Origin: Candidatus Epilinea brevis
Lineage (GTDB): Bacteria; Chloroflexota; Anaerolineae; Epilineales; Epilineaceae
Direction: 5' to 3'
DNA: 64,000 nt
Assembly: GCA_016710785.1 (NCBI GenBank)
Contig: JADJUE010000003.1
Location: 248,001 to 312,000, forward strand
Shown here piece after piece: positions 30,778 to 39,888 of this stretch. The notes beneath the pieces are model-generated. The model ran no database searches, was not told where the DNA came from, and was given only the letters and a program-made list of their open reading frames with translations. Numbering within the stretch: the stretch's first letter is position 1; every line of letters starts with the position of its first letter. A program made the position numbers and the translations under genes.

Positions 30778-31569
30778 CTAGGATGGACCCGAACTCGGGC
30801 TGTCCTTCCCACTGAGGGCCAGCATCGCGGCCAGTACCCGGGCCAGGTCGGAAAGCGTGCGGCGCGACTCCGGACTCATCGCGGCATCGCGGCCCCACAG
30901 GTCCAGCCAGCCGACCTGGCGGCGACCGATCGAGAGGGCAAGCCGGCCACCCTCCTGCGGCAAGAGATCAGCGGACGGCAGGAGGTCGCGATCGGCTACG
31001 CTGGAAGGAAGCAGGCTGTCCGGCTCGAGCATGATCTGGGGCACGGGTCGCGGGGCCGGTCGAGCGACAATCAAGGCATTGCTGTTGTCCCGCAGGGCGA
31101 TGGCCGCCAGGGGTAGTGCGTCCCGGCAGGCATCCAGAAGCCTCCCGGCGCTGAAGTCGATCTCCGCCCCCCGTTCCAGTTCCACCAATCCGGTGTGCAA
31201 GGCGTCTTGTTGCCGTCGAGCCGCCCGGAGGTCGGCATTCCGCTCGGTGCGTGTGGACCCCAGATTCGCGACGACGAGGCCGCAGACAATCAAGCTGCCG
31301 AACGCGATGATGTCGTGCTTGTCCTGGATCGCGAGGTGCAGATAGGGCTGGGTGAGGAAGAAGTCCAGGCTCAACGCCGAGACCATGGCGGTCGCCACCG
31401 CTGCCCAGCGCCCCCCGAACTCGGCCACCACGATTGTCAGGACGAGGAAGGGTAGCGTGAAGTTGGAAGCGCTCGTGGCTTCCCGAAACGGGATGAGCGC
31501 GATACCCAAACCGATCGCCGCCAACGACCCCATCGCCAGGTAGATCAGCGGACTGCTGTCATCTTTCAT
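30778..31569 (-). CDS. DUF4118 (KdpD-type) membrane protein, stand-alone
   Basis: The 263-residue protein has four membrane helices in the DUF4118 pattern ('LTIVVAEFGGRWAAVATAMV', 'SLDFFLTQPYLHLAIQDKHD', 'IIAFGSLIVCGLVVANL') followed by a short soluble region of coiled-coil and GAF-like character (to about residue 260). It looks like the membrane sensor part of KdpD without the N-terminal and kinase domains. Being the first gene of the kdp operon, it may help sense K+ or turgor. The ATG at 31569 has GGGAGAAC upstream; the frame stays open to 31605. Confidence 0.8.
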   Translation of the reverse strand: MKDDSSPLIYLAMGSLAAIGLGIALIPFREATSASNFTLPFLVLTIVVAEFGGRWAAVATAMVSALSLDFFLTQPYLHLAIQDKHDIIAFGSLIVCGLVVANLGSTRTERNADLRAARRQQDALHTGLVELERGAEIDFSAGRLLDACRDALPLAAIALRDNSNALIVARPAPRPVPQIMLEPDSLLPSSVADRDLLPSADLLPQEGGRLALSIGRRQVGWLDLWGRDAAMSPESRRTLSDLARVLAAMLALSGKDSPSSGPS

Positions 31570-31587
31570 GCCATGTTCTCCCTTGCA

Positions 31588-31659
31588 GCTCCTTGGAACG
31601 GGCACTCAGTATGAGGCCGAGCGGCTCCCTGGAACAGGGTCTCAGTGTAAGGCCGAGCA
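31588..31659. promoter_or_regulatory. two 36-bp tandem repeats upstream of the kdp operon
   Basis: Units 31588-31623 and 31624-31659 match at 29 of 36 positions and share CTCAGT and AGGCCGAGC. On the minus strand each unit carries a TACACT- or CATACT-like -10 hexamer ('GCTCGGCCTTACACTGAG', 'GCTCGGCCTCATACTGAG'). They end 18 bp before the DUF4118 start and may be tandem promoters or KdpE sites. Confidence 0.6.
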
Positions 31660-31778
31660 GCATCAGGCCGGGGCAAGGCATGGGGGCGGAGCCATAAGGA
31701 AATCGTAAAGACGCACGGGACAGCGCGGGGTCAAGATCGCAGCGTCAACCGCCCTGTCCGGATCCCGCCTTCAGCGGC

Positions 31779-32288
31779 TCAGCAGCCCCACAGTCCCAGC
31801 ACCATCGGCGGCTCGTAGCCGTGGGTCGCCCGGCTGTGGGCCCAGCGCAGCAGCGAACGGGCGGCGTCCGAGCCCAGGCGCTCCGGGCGCGGGGTGATGC
31901 CCACCCGGCCCAGGTCCAGGCGGTCGGCATCCCAACAGGCCTGGATCGTAGGCTGCTTGCTGGTCTTGCCATCGGTGTGCCGGCGGCAGGCCTCATGGAG
32001 CAGGTCGAAGCGCTCGTCGTTCAGATGCACCAGGCTACCGCGCAGGCTGCGGGCCAGCTCCGCTCCCCGCAGGCCATGCTCTGGATCGTCATACTCGTTC
32101 ACCCGCCGCGCGTCGTGGAAAAGGGCGAAGAGCGCGACCACCTCGGCGTCCGCGCCGGTCAGCTCCGCCAGCCGCAGGCCGATCTCCGTCACCCGCGCCC
32201 AATGGGCCACGCCGTGATCCCCCCGCAGCGGCAGAACATAACCCGGCAGGATGTTGCGCAGGATGGCTGCGGGGTCGTGGTCGTTCAT
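31779..32288 (-). CDS. HD-domain phosphohydrolase
   Basis: The 169-residue protein is a single HD domain: 'LRGDHGVAHWARVTEIGLRL' supplies the first His, 'ALFALFHDARRVNEYDDPEH' the His-Asp pair, and 'QACWDADRLDLGRVG' the last Asp. Such proteins hydrolyse nucleotides or other phosphoesters; the substrate is unknown. It lies 66 bp after ftsK on the same strand. Confidence 0.88.
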   Translation of the reverse strand: MNDHDPAAILRNILPGYVLPLRGDHGVAHWARVTEIGLRLAELTGADAEVVALFALFHDARRVNEYDDPEHGLRGAELARSLRGSLVHLNDERFDLLHEACRRHTDGKTSKQPTIQACWDADRLDLGRVGITPRPERLGSDAARSLLRWAHSRATHGYEPPMVLGLWGC

Positions 32289-32354
32289 GGGTCGATGGCT
32301 GTCAGGGCGTCGCGGATCCAGCCGGGCCGCGAAGCGCCATCGCCGGTCGCGTCC

Positions 32355-35117
32355 TCAGCCCCGCAACCAGGGCCGGATCCCATCCCCCGCGCCGTCCACG
32401 TCGTCGTCCTCGGCGCCTGGCGCCGCGCCGCCTTCATCCTCGCCCAGGTCCCAGCCGTCGTCGTCGGCATCCGACCAGTACGTGGAGGCACCGTCCGCGC
32501 CGTCGCCCTCGTCCTCGTCTTCCATGTCGAGGTCGCCCTCCAGATCGGCGTCCACGGCCAGGCCGGCGCCCACATCCAGTCTGACGGCGGGCAGGACACC
32601 GGCGTCCGCGCCGCGCCAGGGGAGGGGCACCGGGGCCAGGCGGCGGGGATCGATGTCCCGCGGCAAAAAGTCCTCCGGCAGTTCGGGCGCCGCGGCGTCA
32701 GCCGGCCCCGCCTCAGGGCCGAAGACCGCATCCAGTCGCTCCTTGTAACCCCGCGCGTCCGCCACGTCGGCATCCGAGGCGATGGTCACCTCGCGCGGGG
32801 CGTTGCCCGAGGCCGGACCCACCAGACCGGCCGCCTCCAGCGAATCGATCAGCCGCGCCGCGCGGGAGTAGCCGATCTTCAGCTTGCGCTGCAGGAAGCT
32901 GGTGGAGGCCGCGCTGTGGGAGCGGATCAGGGTCACCGCCTCGTCCCAGAGCGCGTCATGTTCGTCGGCCAGAGCGCCGCCCTGCGGATCCGCCATCTGC
33001 TCCCAGAGCTCCGGCTGGATCATGGGCTCGGGAATGCCCAGGCGCTCCGCGGCCGGGTTGGGGACGGCGCCGGGCACATCCTTGCGCGCGTTGAACTTCC
33101 AGAAATGCACCAGGCGCTCCACCTCCTCATCGGAGACGTAGCAGCCCTGCAGGCGGCGCAGCTTGGAATCGTCGCTGCTCTGGTACAGCATGTCGCCCTG
33201 GCCCAGCAGCTTCTCCGCCCCCTGTTGGTCCAGGATGACCCGCGAGTCGACGCTGCTGGACACCGCGAAGGCGATGCGGCTGGGGAAGTTGGCCTTGATC
33301 AGGCCCGTGACCACATCCACCGAGGGGCGCTGGGTAGCCAGCACCAGGTGGATGCCCGTGGCCCGCGCCAGCTGCGCCAGGCGGGTGATCAGGCGCTCTG
33401 TCTCCTCGGGAGCCAGCATCATCAGGTCCGCCAGCTCGTCGATGACGATGACCAGGAAGGGCAGTCGCGTCTGGCTCCGCTCATCCATCAGGCGGTTGTA
33501 GGCCGCCAGATGCCGCGCCCCCGCCTCGGCGAAGGCCCGGTAGCGGCGGTCCATCTCGCGCACCGCCCATTGCAACACACCCACCACCCGCTCGGCGTCG
33601 ACGACCACCGGCGTGGCCAGATGCGGCAGGCCGCGGTACTGCGTCATCTCCACCCGCTTGGGGTCCACCAGGACCATCTTGAGCGAATCGGGCGTGTGGC
33701 TGAGGAGCAGCGAGGCGATAAGGGTGTTGACGCAGACGCTCTTGCCCGAGCCCGTGGCGCCGGCGATGAGCAGGTGCGGCATGCGGGTCAGGTCCACCGC
33801 CACGTCGTTGCCGCCGGTGTCGCGCCCCAGGGCGATGGGCAGGCCGCCGCGCTTCAAAAGCAGCTGGAAGGCCTCCGACTGCATCACCCCGCGCAGGCTG
33901 ACCACCGTCTTGGACGCGTTGGGCAGCTCTACGCCCACATAGGGCCGGCCGGGCACCGGCGCCAGGATGCGCACCGGGCTGGCCGCCAGGGCCAGGGCCA
34001 GGTCGTTCTGCAGGGCCAGGATGCGCCGCACCGGCACCTTGGAGCGGATGCCGGCCTTCTCCGTATACCCAGGGCGCAGGCCGAACTGGGTGATGGTCGG
34101 CCCCACGTTGATCTGCACCACCTCCACCGGGATCCCGAACTCGGCCAGGGTCTGCTCGATGGTGCGGGCCAGGAGCTCGGCCTCCTCCGGCGAGCGCACC
34201 ACATCCAGCGGCGCGTCCAGCAGCCCCGCCATGTCCGGCAGCGTCCATTGGGCCCCTGATGCCGGCAAGGGTGCCGCCGGGGCGGCGTCGTCGGCCGCGG
34301 CGGGCGGGGCGACCGGCGGCGGGGCAGACGCCTCGCCGCGGCCGTCCAGAGCCAGGGCCGTCTGGACGGGTCGGGTGTCGGTCGGGGTGACGAGCGGCGC
34401 GGCGGAGGCATCGTCCTCCGGGCGCGCATCCTTCGAAAGCGCCGCCGGGCGCGCGCCCCACAAGGATCGGCCGCCGGCGCGCAGAGCGCCGCCCAGGCTG
34501 CCGCGCTGGTTCCAGAGCCGACCGGCGCCGTCGAAGAGCAACTGGCCCAGGCGGTCCAACATCTCCCGCAAGCTCAGCCCGGCCACCGTGCCCGCGCCAT
34601 AGCCCGCCACCAGGATGAGGACCACCGCCGCCGGCGCCAGGCCCAAGGCGCCGGTGAGGATCCGCGCCAGCTGGTAGCCCAGGAAGCCGCCGCGATAGCC
34701 GCTCGCAGCCGCCAGGGCCGAGCCGTCGGGCGCCGTCAGACCCTGGATCAAGAGCTGCCAGAGCCCCAGGAGGCTGAGGAAGAGCGCCACCGCGCCCGCC
34801 GGCCGCGCCAGACGCAATTCCACCTGGTCGTCCATGCTGTCGACGAGCAGCCAGGCCCCGGTACCCCCCAGCAGGAGGGGCAGGAGCCAGCGTCCGTCGC
34901 CCATGAGGCGGCCCAGGAAGGCCACCCAGGCCGCCGTCACCTGGCCGCGATTGCTGACGAAGGAAACCAAGGTGAGGACCCCAACCGCCAGGAGCGTCGC
35001 GCCGGCGATCTCCCGCTTGCGTGCGGGAGTCAGGATGGCAGGGATCAGCTGCTGGGCGGCCGGACCCTGGGCGCTCTTGCGGCGCGGGGCGGCACGGGCA
35101 GCGGGGCGCCGGGTCAT
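32355..35117 (-). CDS. ftsK: FtsK/SpoIIIE family DNA translocase with an acidic C-terminal tail
   Basis: The 920-residue protein has four membrane helices in the first about 210 residues, a Pro/Ala-rich linker (about 230-300), the FtsK alpha domain (about 305-400), the motor with Walker A 'LLIAGATGSGKSVCVNTLIA' and Walker B 'LPFLVIVIDELADLMML', and a gamma winged helix ('SAASTSFLQRKLKIGYSRAA', 'RLIDSLEAAGLVGPAS'). It pumps chromosome DNA during division. The last about 110 residues are unusual: they are highly acidic ('DLEGDLDMEDEDEGDGADG') and ordinary FtsK ends near the gamma domain. The ATG at 35117 is chosen by homology; the frame runs open to 35315. Confidence 0.93.
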   Translation of the reverse strand: MTRRPAARAAPRRKSAQGPAAQQLIPAILTPARKREIAGATLLAVGVLTLVSFVSNRGQVTAAWVAFLGRLMGDGRWLLPLLLGGTGAWLLVDSMDDQVELRLARPAGAVALFLSLLGLWQLLIQGLTAPDGSALAAASGYRGGFLGYQLARILTGALGLAPAAVVLILVAGYGAGTVAGLSLREMLDRLGQLLFDGAGRLWNQRGSLGGALRAGGRSLWGARPAALSKDARPEDDASAAPLVTPTDTRPVQTALALDGRGEASAPPPVAPPAAADDAAPAAPLPASGAQWTLPDMAGLLDAPLDVVRSPEEAELLARTIEQTLAEFGIPVEVVQINVGPTITQFGLRPGYTEKAGIRSKVPVRRILALQNDLALALAASPVRILAPVPGRPYVGVELPNASKTVVSLRGVMQSEAFQLLLKRGGLPIALGRDTGGNDVAVDLTRMPHLLIAGATGSGKSVCVNTLIASLLLSHTPDSLKMVLVDPKRVEMTQYRGLPHLATPVVVDAERVVGVLQWAVREMDRRYRAFAEAGARHLAAYNRLMDERSQTRLPFLVIVIDELADLMMLAPEETERLITRLAQLARATGIHLVLATQRPSVDVVTGLIKANFPSRIAFAVSSSVDSRVILDQQGAEKLLGQGDMLYQSSDDSKLRRLQGCYVSDEEVERLVHFWKFNARKDVPGAVPNPAAERLGIPEPMIQPELWEQMADPQGGALADEHDALWDEAVTLIRSHSAASTSFLQRKLKIGYSRAARLIDSLEAAGLVGPASGNAPREVTIASDADVADARGYKERLDAVFGPEAGPADAAAPELPEDFLPRDIDPRRLAPVPLPWRGADAGVLPAVRLDVGAGLAVDADLEGDLDMEDEDEGDGADGASTYWSDADDDGWDLGEDEGGAAPGAEDDDVDGAGDGIRPWLRG

Positions 35118-35218
35118 GGGGGCATTATATCGCTCAGGTGTTCGGGGGCCAATGTGAACCATTGGGTCAGCCCCGCCCCTACTGTACTCATGGGTCCCGC
35201 GGCCTACAATCCGCATCC

Positions 35219-36697
35219 ATGAACCTTCGCTCCGCGTTCCTGGCCGGCCTGCTGGCGGTCGGCATGGCTTCGTCCGCCAGCCGGGCCGGGGCTGAGGACG
35301 CTCCGGCCGCCGCACCCACCATCGCCGTCATCACCGCCATGCCGCCGCGCCCGACCGCGGACCGCGGCACATCGACGACGGCGCCCGGGACCATGGAGGC
35401 CGGCACCGGAGCGGTCGCCGCGGCGGCGCGGGATCCCCTGCGCCGGCCCGGCTGGAGCTATGAGCTGCGGCGCTGGATGATGACCAGCCGGATCTACGCC
35501 GCCGCCGGCCTGCCCCCGCCCCTGCCCGGCGAGGGCCTGCGCGCCGCGGGCGCCGCGCCCCGGGCCCTGGCCACCGCCAGCCCCGGCCGGCTGCCGGAGG
35601 GTCTGGTGACCTTCCTCCTGATGGGCACGGACCGCCGCGCCCAGGAGCGGATCTGGCGCACCGACACCCTGCTGATGGTCTTCTTCCAGCCCGAGACCGG
35701 GCAGGTGGGCCTGCTCTCTGTCCCGCGCGACCTCTGGGTGAGCATCCCCGGCTACGGGGCGGGACGCATCAACACCGCGGATTACCTGGGCGAGGCGGCG
35801 GGCCTGCCGCCGGGCGAGCTGCCACGGCGCGTCCTGGCCCAGAACCTGGGCTTCGCGCCCGATCATGTGCTGCGCCTGGACCTGGAGGGCTTCGTCCGCC
35901 TGATCGACGCCCTGGGCGGCATCGACGTGCCGGTGGACTGCCTGCTCGAGGACTTCTTCTTCGATCCCGGCAACCTGGGCGGTGAGGTGGCCTTGACCCT
36001 CGAGCCGGGCATCCGGCACATGGACGGGCAGCTGGCCCTGCGCTACGCCCGCTCCCGCTGGGGCAGCTCGGATTTCGAACGCGCCCGGCGGCAGCAGCGC
36101 GTGGCGCGCTCCCTCCTGCGCGAGGCGCGCTCGCTGGGCACCCTCCGGCGGGTGCCCGACGTCTGGCGCGCCCTGACCCCCTACCTGCGCGCGGATCTGG
36201 CGGCGAGCGACGTGGCCCGTCTGGCCCTGCAGGTGGCCAAGGTGCGCGACCACCTGCAGCTGCGCAGCCGCGTGCTGCAGTTCCCGGACCTGGAGGATTG
36301 GACGGCGCCGGATGGGTCCGCGGTGTTGCTGCTGCATCCGGAATCCCTGGAAGGCGTCCTGGCAGATCTCCTCGGACCCGCCGCGAACCCCGCGACGCCG
36401 CGGGCCGCCGCCGTCCCGGTCTACGATGCCACCGGCCGCAGCGGCTGGGAGCAGCTGGTGGCCCTGCGCCTGGGGGAGAGCGGCTGGGCGGCGGGGAAGT
36501 TGACGCGGCGCGCCGAAGCGGCCGAGAGCCTGGTGTTCCACCGCCCGGAAGCGGCGGTGGCCGCCGCACGGTTGGCGCGGGACCTGGGCCTGGGTCCGCA
36601 GGCCCTGCGCGCGGCCGGGGACTGGACCGCCGCCCCCCCTGAAGCAGCGCTCTGGATCCAGGTGGGAACCGACTGGCGGGCCTGCCCGCATCCTTGA
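35219..36697 (+). CDS. LytR-CpsA-Psr (LCP) family protein
   Basis: The 492-residue protein starts with a signal peptide ('SAFLAGLLAVGMASSASRAG') and a low-complexity linker. The LCP domain (about 140-330) has 'LLMGTDRR', 'GLLSVPRDLWVSIPGYG', 'GRINTAD' and 'LRYARSRWGSSDFERARRQQ', which contain the Arg and Asp residues that bind the lipid pyrophosphate. LCP enzymes attach polymers from lipid carriers to the cell wall or surface; in a Chloroflexota-like cell the acceptor is not known. A C-terminal region of about 130 residues after it may be a LytR_C-like domain. It is divergent from ftsK, sharing a 100-bp promoter region. Confidence 0.88.
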   Translation: MNLRSAFLAGLLAVGMASSASRAGAEDAPAAAPTIAVITAMPPRPTADRGTSTTAPGTMEAGTGAVAAAARDPLRRPGWSYELRRWMMTSRIYAAAGLPPPLPGEGLRAAGAAPRALATASPGRLPEGLVTFLLMGTDRRAQERIWRTDTLLMVFFQPETGQVGLLSVPRDLWVSIPGYGAGRINTADYLGEAAGLPPGELPRRVLAQNLGFAPDHVLRLDLEGFVRLIDALGGIDVPVDCLLEDFFFDPGNLGGEVALTLEPGIRHMDGQLALRYARSRWGSSDFERARRQQRVARSLLREARSLGTLRRVPDVWRALTPYLRADLAASDVARLALQVAKVRDHLQLRSRVLQFPDLEDWTAPDGSAVLLLHPESLEGVLADLLGPAANPATPRAAAVPVYDATGRSGWEQLVALRLGESGWAAGKLTRRAEAAESLVFHRPEAAVAAARLARDLGLGPQALRAAGDWTAAPPEAALWIQVGTDWRACPHP

Positions 36698-36764
36698 CCG
36701 ACCACGTGGCGCCCTTCTCCACCGCTGATCGCTCCCCACCGACCGCCCCCGCCGGAGGACCCGC

Positions 36765-37166
36765 ATGCAACTGATCTCCGCCCTCTTCGATGCCCCGGTT
36801 CCCGCCGGCATGGCCCTGACCGCCCTGGCCCAGGAGGGCGCTGCGCCGGCCGACCTCGGCGTCTGGCCCCCCTTGCCCGCGATCCCCGTCCCGCCCCCCG
36901 CGGCCCTGCTGCTGGCAGAGGCCGCGGACCTTGCCGGCGCGCTCCGGCTGCTGGCGCAGTTGGGCCTGCCCGCCGAGGGCCTGGCGCAGGCCCAGGAAGG
37001 GCTGGCGCGCGGCGCCATCCTGGTGATGGCCCGCGCGCCGGATCTGAGCGCAGCAGCCCTGGTCAAGCGGCTTTCGGAATGCAGTCCCCTGGGGCCTGAG
37101 GCCGCCTTGGCCTGGGCCCGGGACGGGGCGCTGCGCTACCGGTGGTCAGAGCTGGGGCAGGGGTGA
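36765..37166 (+). CDS. hypothetical protein, Ala/Leu/Pro-rich
   Basis: The 133-residue product is soluble and helical, with a Pro-rich middle ('WPPLPAIPVPPPAALLLAEA') and no motif I recognise. The ATG at 36765 has GGAGG about 8 bp upstream. The codon pattern (strong third-position GC) agrees with its neighbours. It follows the LCP gene on the same strand by 67 bp and may be co-transcribed; a role in the cell envelope is only a guess. Confidence 0.6.
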   Translation: MQLISALFDAPVPAGMALTALAQEGAAPADLGVWPPLPAIPVPPPAALLLAEAADLAGALRLLAQLGLPAEGLAQAQEGLARGAILVMARAPDLSAAALVKRLSECSPLGPEAALAWARDGALRYRWSELGQG

Positions 37167-37187
37167 CGGTGTGGCGGCTTCGGCGCG

Positions 37188-39122
37188 TCACACCAGGTGA
37201 TCGAAGAACAGCCACAGCGGCACCCCGATGATCCCCAGCAGGATGGCCACGGCCACGCCGGTGGCGATCATCGCTCCCAGGCCCATGGGGCGGCGCAGGG
37301 TCACCTCGTGGCCGGCAGCCACTTGGTTCACCGCCCGCGCCAGATGCTCGGCCAGGTCCTCGGCGCTCCAGGGCTCCACGCCCACCCAGTCGGCGGATCC
37401 GGCCGGCAGATAGAGCTTGCGGGCCGGGGCGGCAGCGATGGCCGCGGCCAGGGGCGAGGCACCCATAGCCGCCGCGGCCGGCACGATGATCAGGGTCGCG
37501 GAAGCCAGCGCCATGGCGTCGGCGCCGTCAAGGCTTGCCGCTTCGCCGGCAAGCACCAGCCTGCTGAGCGGCAGGTCCGGCAACTCCCGCCGCAGGGCGG
37601 CCTCGAGGTCGGCCGAGGCCTCGCCGTCGGCGGCCAGCAGCAGCGCGGGCCAGTCGGCCAGGCGGCCGGCCTGGCCGCGCGCGGCCAGATCCCCGTCACC
37701 GCGCAGGGCGGCGAAGTGCAGCAGCCAGGCGCCGGCGGCGATGAGGGCCATCGCCCCCGCCTCCGCCAGGTCCAGGCCGAAGGGATCGGTACCGGTGACC
37801 CCGCCCAGGGCCTGGCCCACCAGGCGGTAGACAAGGTAGACGGCGGCGATCAGGAAGCTCAGGGCGGATACCAGCAGGTACAAGTAGAGGTAGACCTTGC
37901 GCGCCAAAGCCGATCGCGCCCGGTCGCCCTCCGGTCCGGCCTGCAGGGCCCAGGGTTGGACCCTGCGCCAGACCAAGGCCCACAGGGGCAGACCCATCAG
38001 GAGCACGGCCGCGCCCCAGGCCAGCTGCTCCCGCCCGCTGTCGACCAGCCCCACGCTGGAAAGGGCGCGGATGAGGATGTTGACCACGGCGCTCAGGCCG
38101 GCCAGGGCGGCGCCCATGCCCAGGATGGCCATGGCGTAGGGATACCAGGCGCGGAGGCTCGCGGTGGTCGCGGCACCGGTCGCGCCGCCATCGACCGCGG
38201 CAAGAGCCGCGGCGCGCACCCGATGGTGGTAGGCCCAGACCAGGGCGCCGACGATGAGCACGGACAAGGGTCCGCGGTAGTCGCCGCGCGGCGGCAGGCT
38301 CAGGGCGGCACGGAGGAAGCCGATGAGCAGCAGGGCGCCGCCGCCCAGGGTGGCGGCGGCAGCGCTCAGCAGCGCCAGGTGCACGAAGGCGGCCGGAAGC
38401 AGGGCGCCGCGCCCGGCGGCAGGGCCGGCGGCGGCCTCCGTGCCCAGCCGGCGCCAGAAGAAGACCCAGAGCAGCACACCTACGACCGCCGCGGCCACCA
38501 TCTCGGCCGTGGCCGTGCCGCTGGGCGCGGGCAGGGCTCCGGGTGCGGTGTCGATGCCGGTGAGGATCCAGCTGATCAGGCCCACCGTGGCGCCCGTCCA
38601 TATGGACAGGCCCGCAAGCGTGAAGATCACGGTATAGAGGCGGCGGAAGGGCGCCGCGGCCCGCGCGACGCCCGGCTCGGCCAGATCGGCGCTCAGCAGC
38701 CGCTGCTGCCAGAAGAGCATCCCCGCCAGGACAGCCAGACTCACAAGGCTGCGCGCGGCCCGCGGGCCGGCCTCGCTCGGCGGCGGCGTGAGGCCCAGAC
38801 TCAGGAGCAGGGTCAACAGATCGATGACCGCGACCAGGGCGGGAGCCAGAAAGAGGACGGTCATGCCGTAGGCATAGAGCTGGCGGCCGGTGCTGGCGCG
38901 CTCGGCGGGATCAGCGCTGGCCAGCTTGTCGGCCTGGCGCCAGTGCAGGACGAAGACGGGGGTGGCCACCAGCAGCACGGCGATCTGCAGAGCCAGGTTG
39001 GCGGCCAGCGGATCCGCGTTGGGGGTCAGGTAGGCGCGCAGGAGGGAGATGGCGGCCCAGACCGCCACCTGCAGGGAGATGGCGGCGGTCAGGTACAGGT
39101 AGGCGCGGCGCAGCGCTGGCAT
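37188..39122 (-). CDS. large membrane protein with repeated DUF5671 domains
   Basis: The 644-residue protein has about 14 membrane helices in at least three similar blocks, each beginning with 'x-x-R-x-x-Y-L-Y-L' ('LRRAYLYLTAAISLQVAVWA', 'FRRLYTVIFTLAGLSIW', 'ARKVYLYLYLLVSALSFLIA'), the DUF5671 pattern. A soluble insertion of about 150 residues (470-600) precedes the last helix ('MIATGVAVAILLGIIGVPLW'). The function of the family is unknown; it is frequent in Chloroflexota. The ATG at 39122 has GGAGGGAGA upstream. The gene at 39136-39666 lies 13 bp upstream, so the two probably form an operon. Confidence 0.82.
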   Translation of the reverse strand: MPALRRAYLYLTAAISLQVAVWAAISLLRAYLTPNADPLAANLALQIAVLLVATPVFVLHWRQADKLASADPAERASTGRQLYAYGMTVLFLAPALVAVIDLLTLLLSLGLTPPPSEAGPRAARSLVSLAVLAGMLFWQQRLLSADLAEPGVARAAAPFRRLYTVIFTLAGLSIWTGATVGLISWILTGIDTAPGALPAPSGTATAEMVAAAVVGVLLWVFFWRRLGTEAAAGPAAGRGALLPAAFVHLALLSAAAATLGGGALLLIGFLRAALSLPPRGDYRGPLSVLIVGALVWAYHHRVRAAALAAVDGGATGAATTASLRAWYPYAMAILGMGAALAGLSAVVNILIRALSSVGLVDSGREQLAWGAAVLLMGLPLWALVWRRVQPWALQAGPEGDRARSALARKVYLYLYLLVSALSFLIAAVYLVYRLVGQALGGVTGTDPFGLDLAEAGAMALIAAGAWLLHFAALRGDGDLAARGQAGRLADWPALLLAADGEASADLEAALRRELPDLPLSRLVLAGEAASLDGADAMALASATLIIVPAAAAMGASPLAAAIAAAPARKLYLPAGSADWVGVEPWSAEDLAEHLARAVNQVAAGHEVTLRRPMGLGAMIATGVAVAILLGIIGVPLWLFFDHLV

Positions 39123-39135
39123 TGGGTCTCCCTCC

Positions 39136-39666
39136 TCAGGGCACTTGGACCGGCTTGATCGACTCGCCGTCGCGTCGGCAGTACTCGCTGTATTCGTCCC
39201 AACAATCCCACCAAGAGCGCTGGCCATCGATCAGCAGCCAGCGGTCGCCCTTCTGCTGCAGGCGCAACTCGAACTGGTCGACGCTCTGGTCGCCCTGGAA
39301 GAGGCCGCCGCCCACGAAGCTGGTCTCCTGGATGGTGACGCGGGCGATGTCGCCCTCGGCCTTGTGGGAGAGCACGCGGAAGGAGCGGTTGCCCAGATCC
39401 CGGAGGTAGGCCCGCTCGCTGAGGTCGTCGATGAAGACGTCCAGACGCGGCGGGTAGCCGGGCAGGGCCGGGTCCAGGTAACTGTAGGCCTTGGCGTCCT
39501 CCTGGCGCTGCAGAGCGAGCAGGTAGTTGAAGGCCACGGCCTCAGGGTCGGTTTCATCCGCGCGGTAGTCCACCTGCGTCCGCCCACGGGCCAAAGCAAA
39601 AGCCACGGCGGCCAGGATCAGCACCCCGGCCAGGAGGCCGATGAGGAAACGATCGGTCCGATTCAT
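39136..39666 (-). CDS. membrane-anchored NTF2-like hypothetical protein
   Basis: The 176-residue protein has one N-terminal membrane helix ('FLIGLLAGVLILAAVAFALA') and an extracytoplasmic domain that begins 'DPEAVAFNYLLALQRQEDAK', the usual opening of NTF2/DUF4878-like lipobox or anchor proteins, and ends 'QQKGDRWLLIDGQRSWWDCW'. It probably forms a small alpha+beta ligand-binding fold outside the cell. It is upstream of, and likely co-transcribed with, the DUF5671 gene. Confidence 0.75.
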   Translation of the reverse strand: MNRTDRFLIGLLAGVLILAAVAFALARGRTQVDYRADETDPEAVAFNYLLALQRQEDAKAYSYLDPALPGYPPRLDVFIDDLSERAYLRDLGNRSFRVLSHKAEGDIARVTIQETSFVGGGLFQGDQSVDQFELRLQQKGDRWLLIDGQRSWWDCWDEYSEYCRRDGESIKPVQVP

Positions 39667-39888
39667 GTGCTACCCTCCCTACAGCGAGCCCCCGGTCTGG
39701 AGCGCCTTTGTAGCGTAGGCCATAACGGGAGGGGCTGTCAACGGTCAAATGGCGGAGAGAAGGAATGGACGCGACGCCCCAGCCATCAAGGAAGGCCGAG
39801 ATATCCGGCGGCGGCCGGAGCGCCCTCTAACCCCTCGCGTATCCTCAGACGTTCTTGCGTTTTACATCCCGCCCCTCCCGGAGACCGC

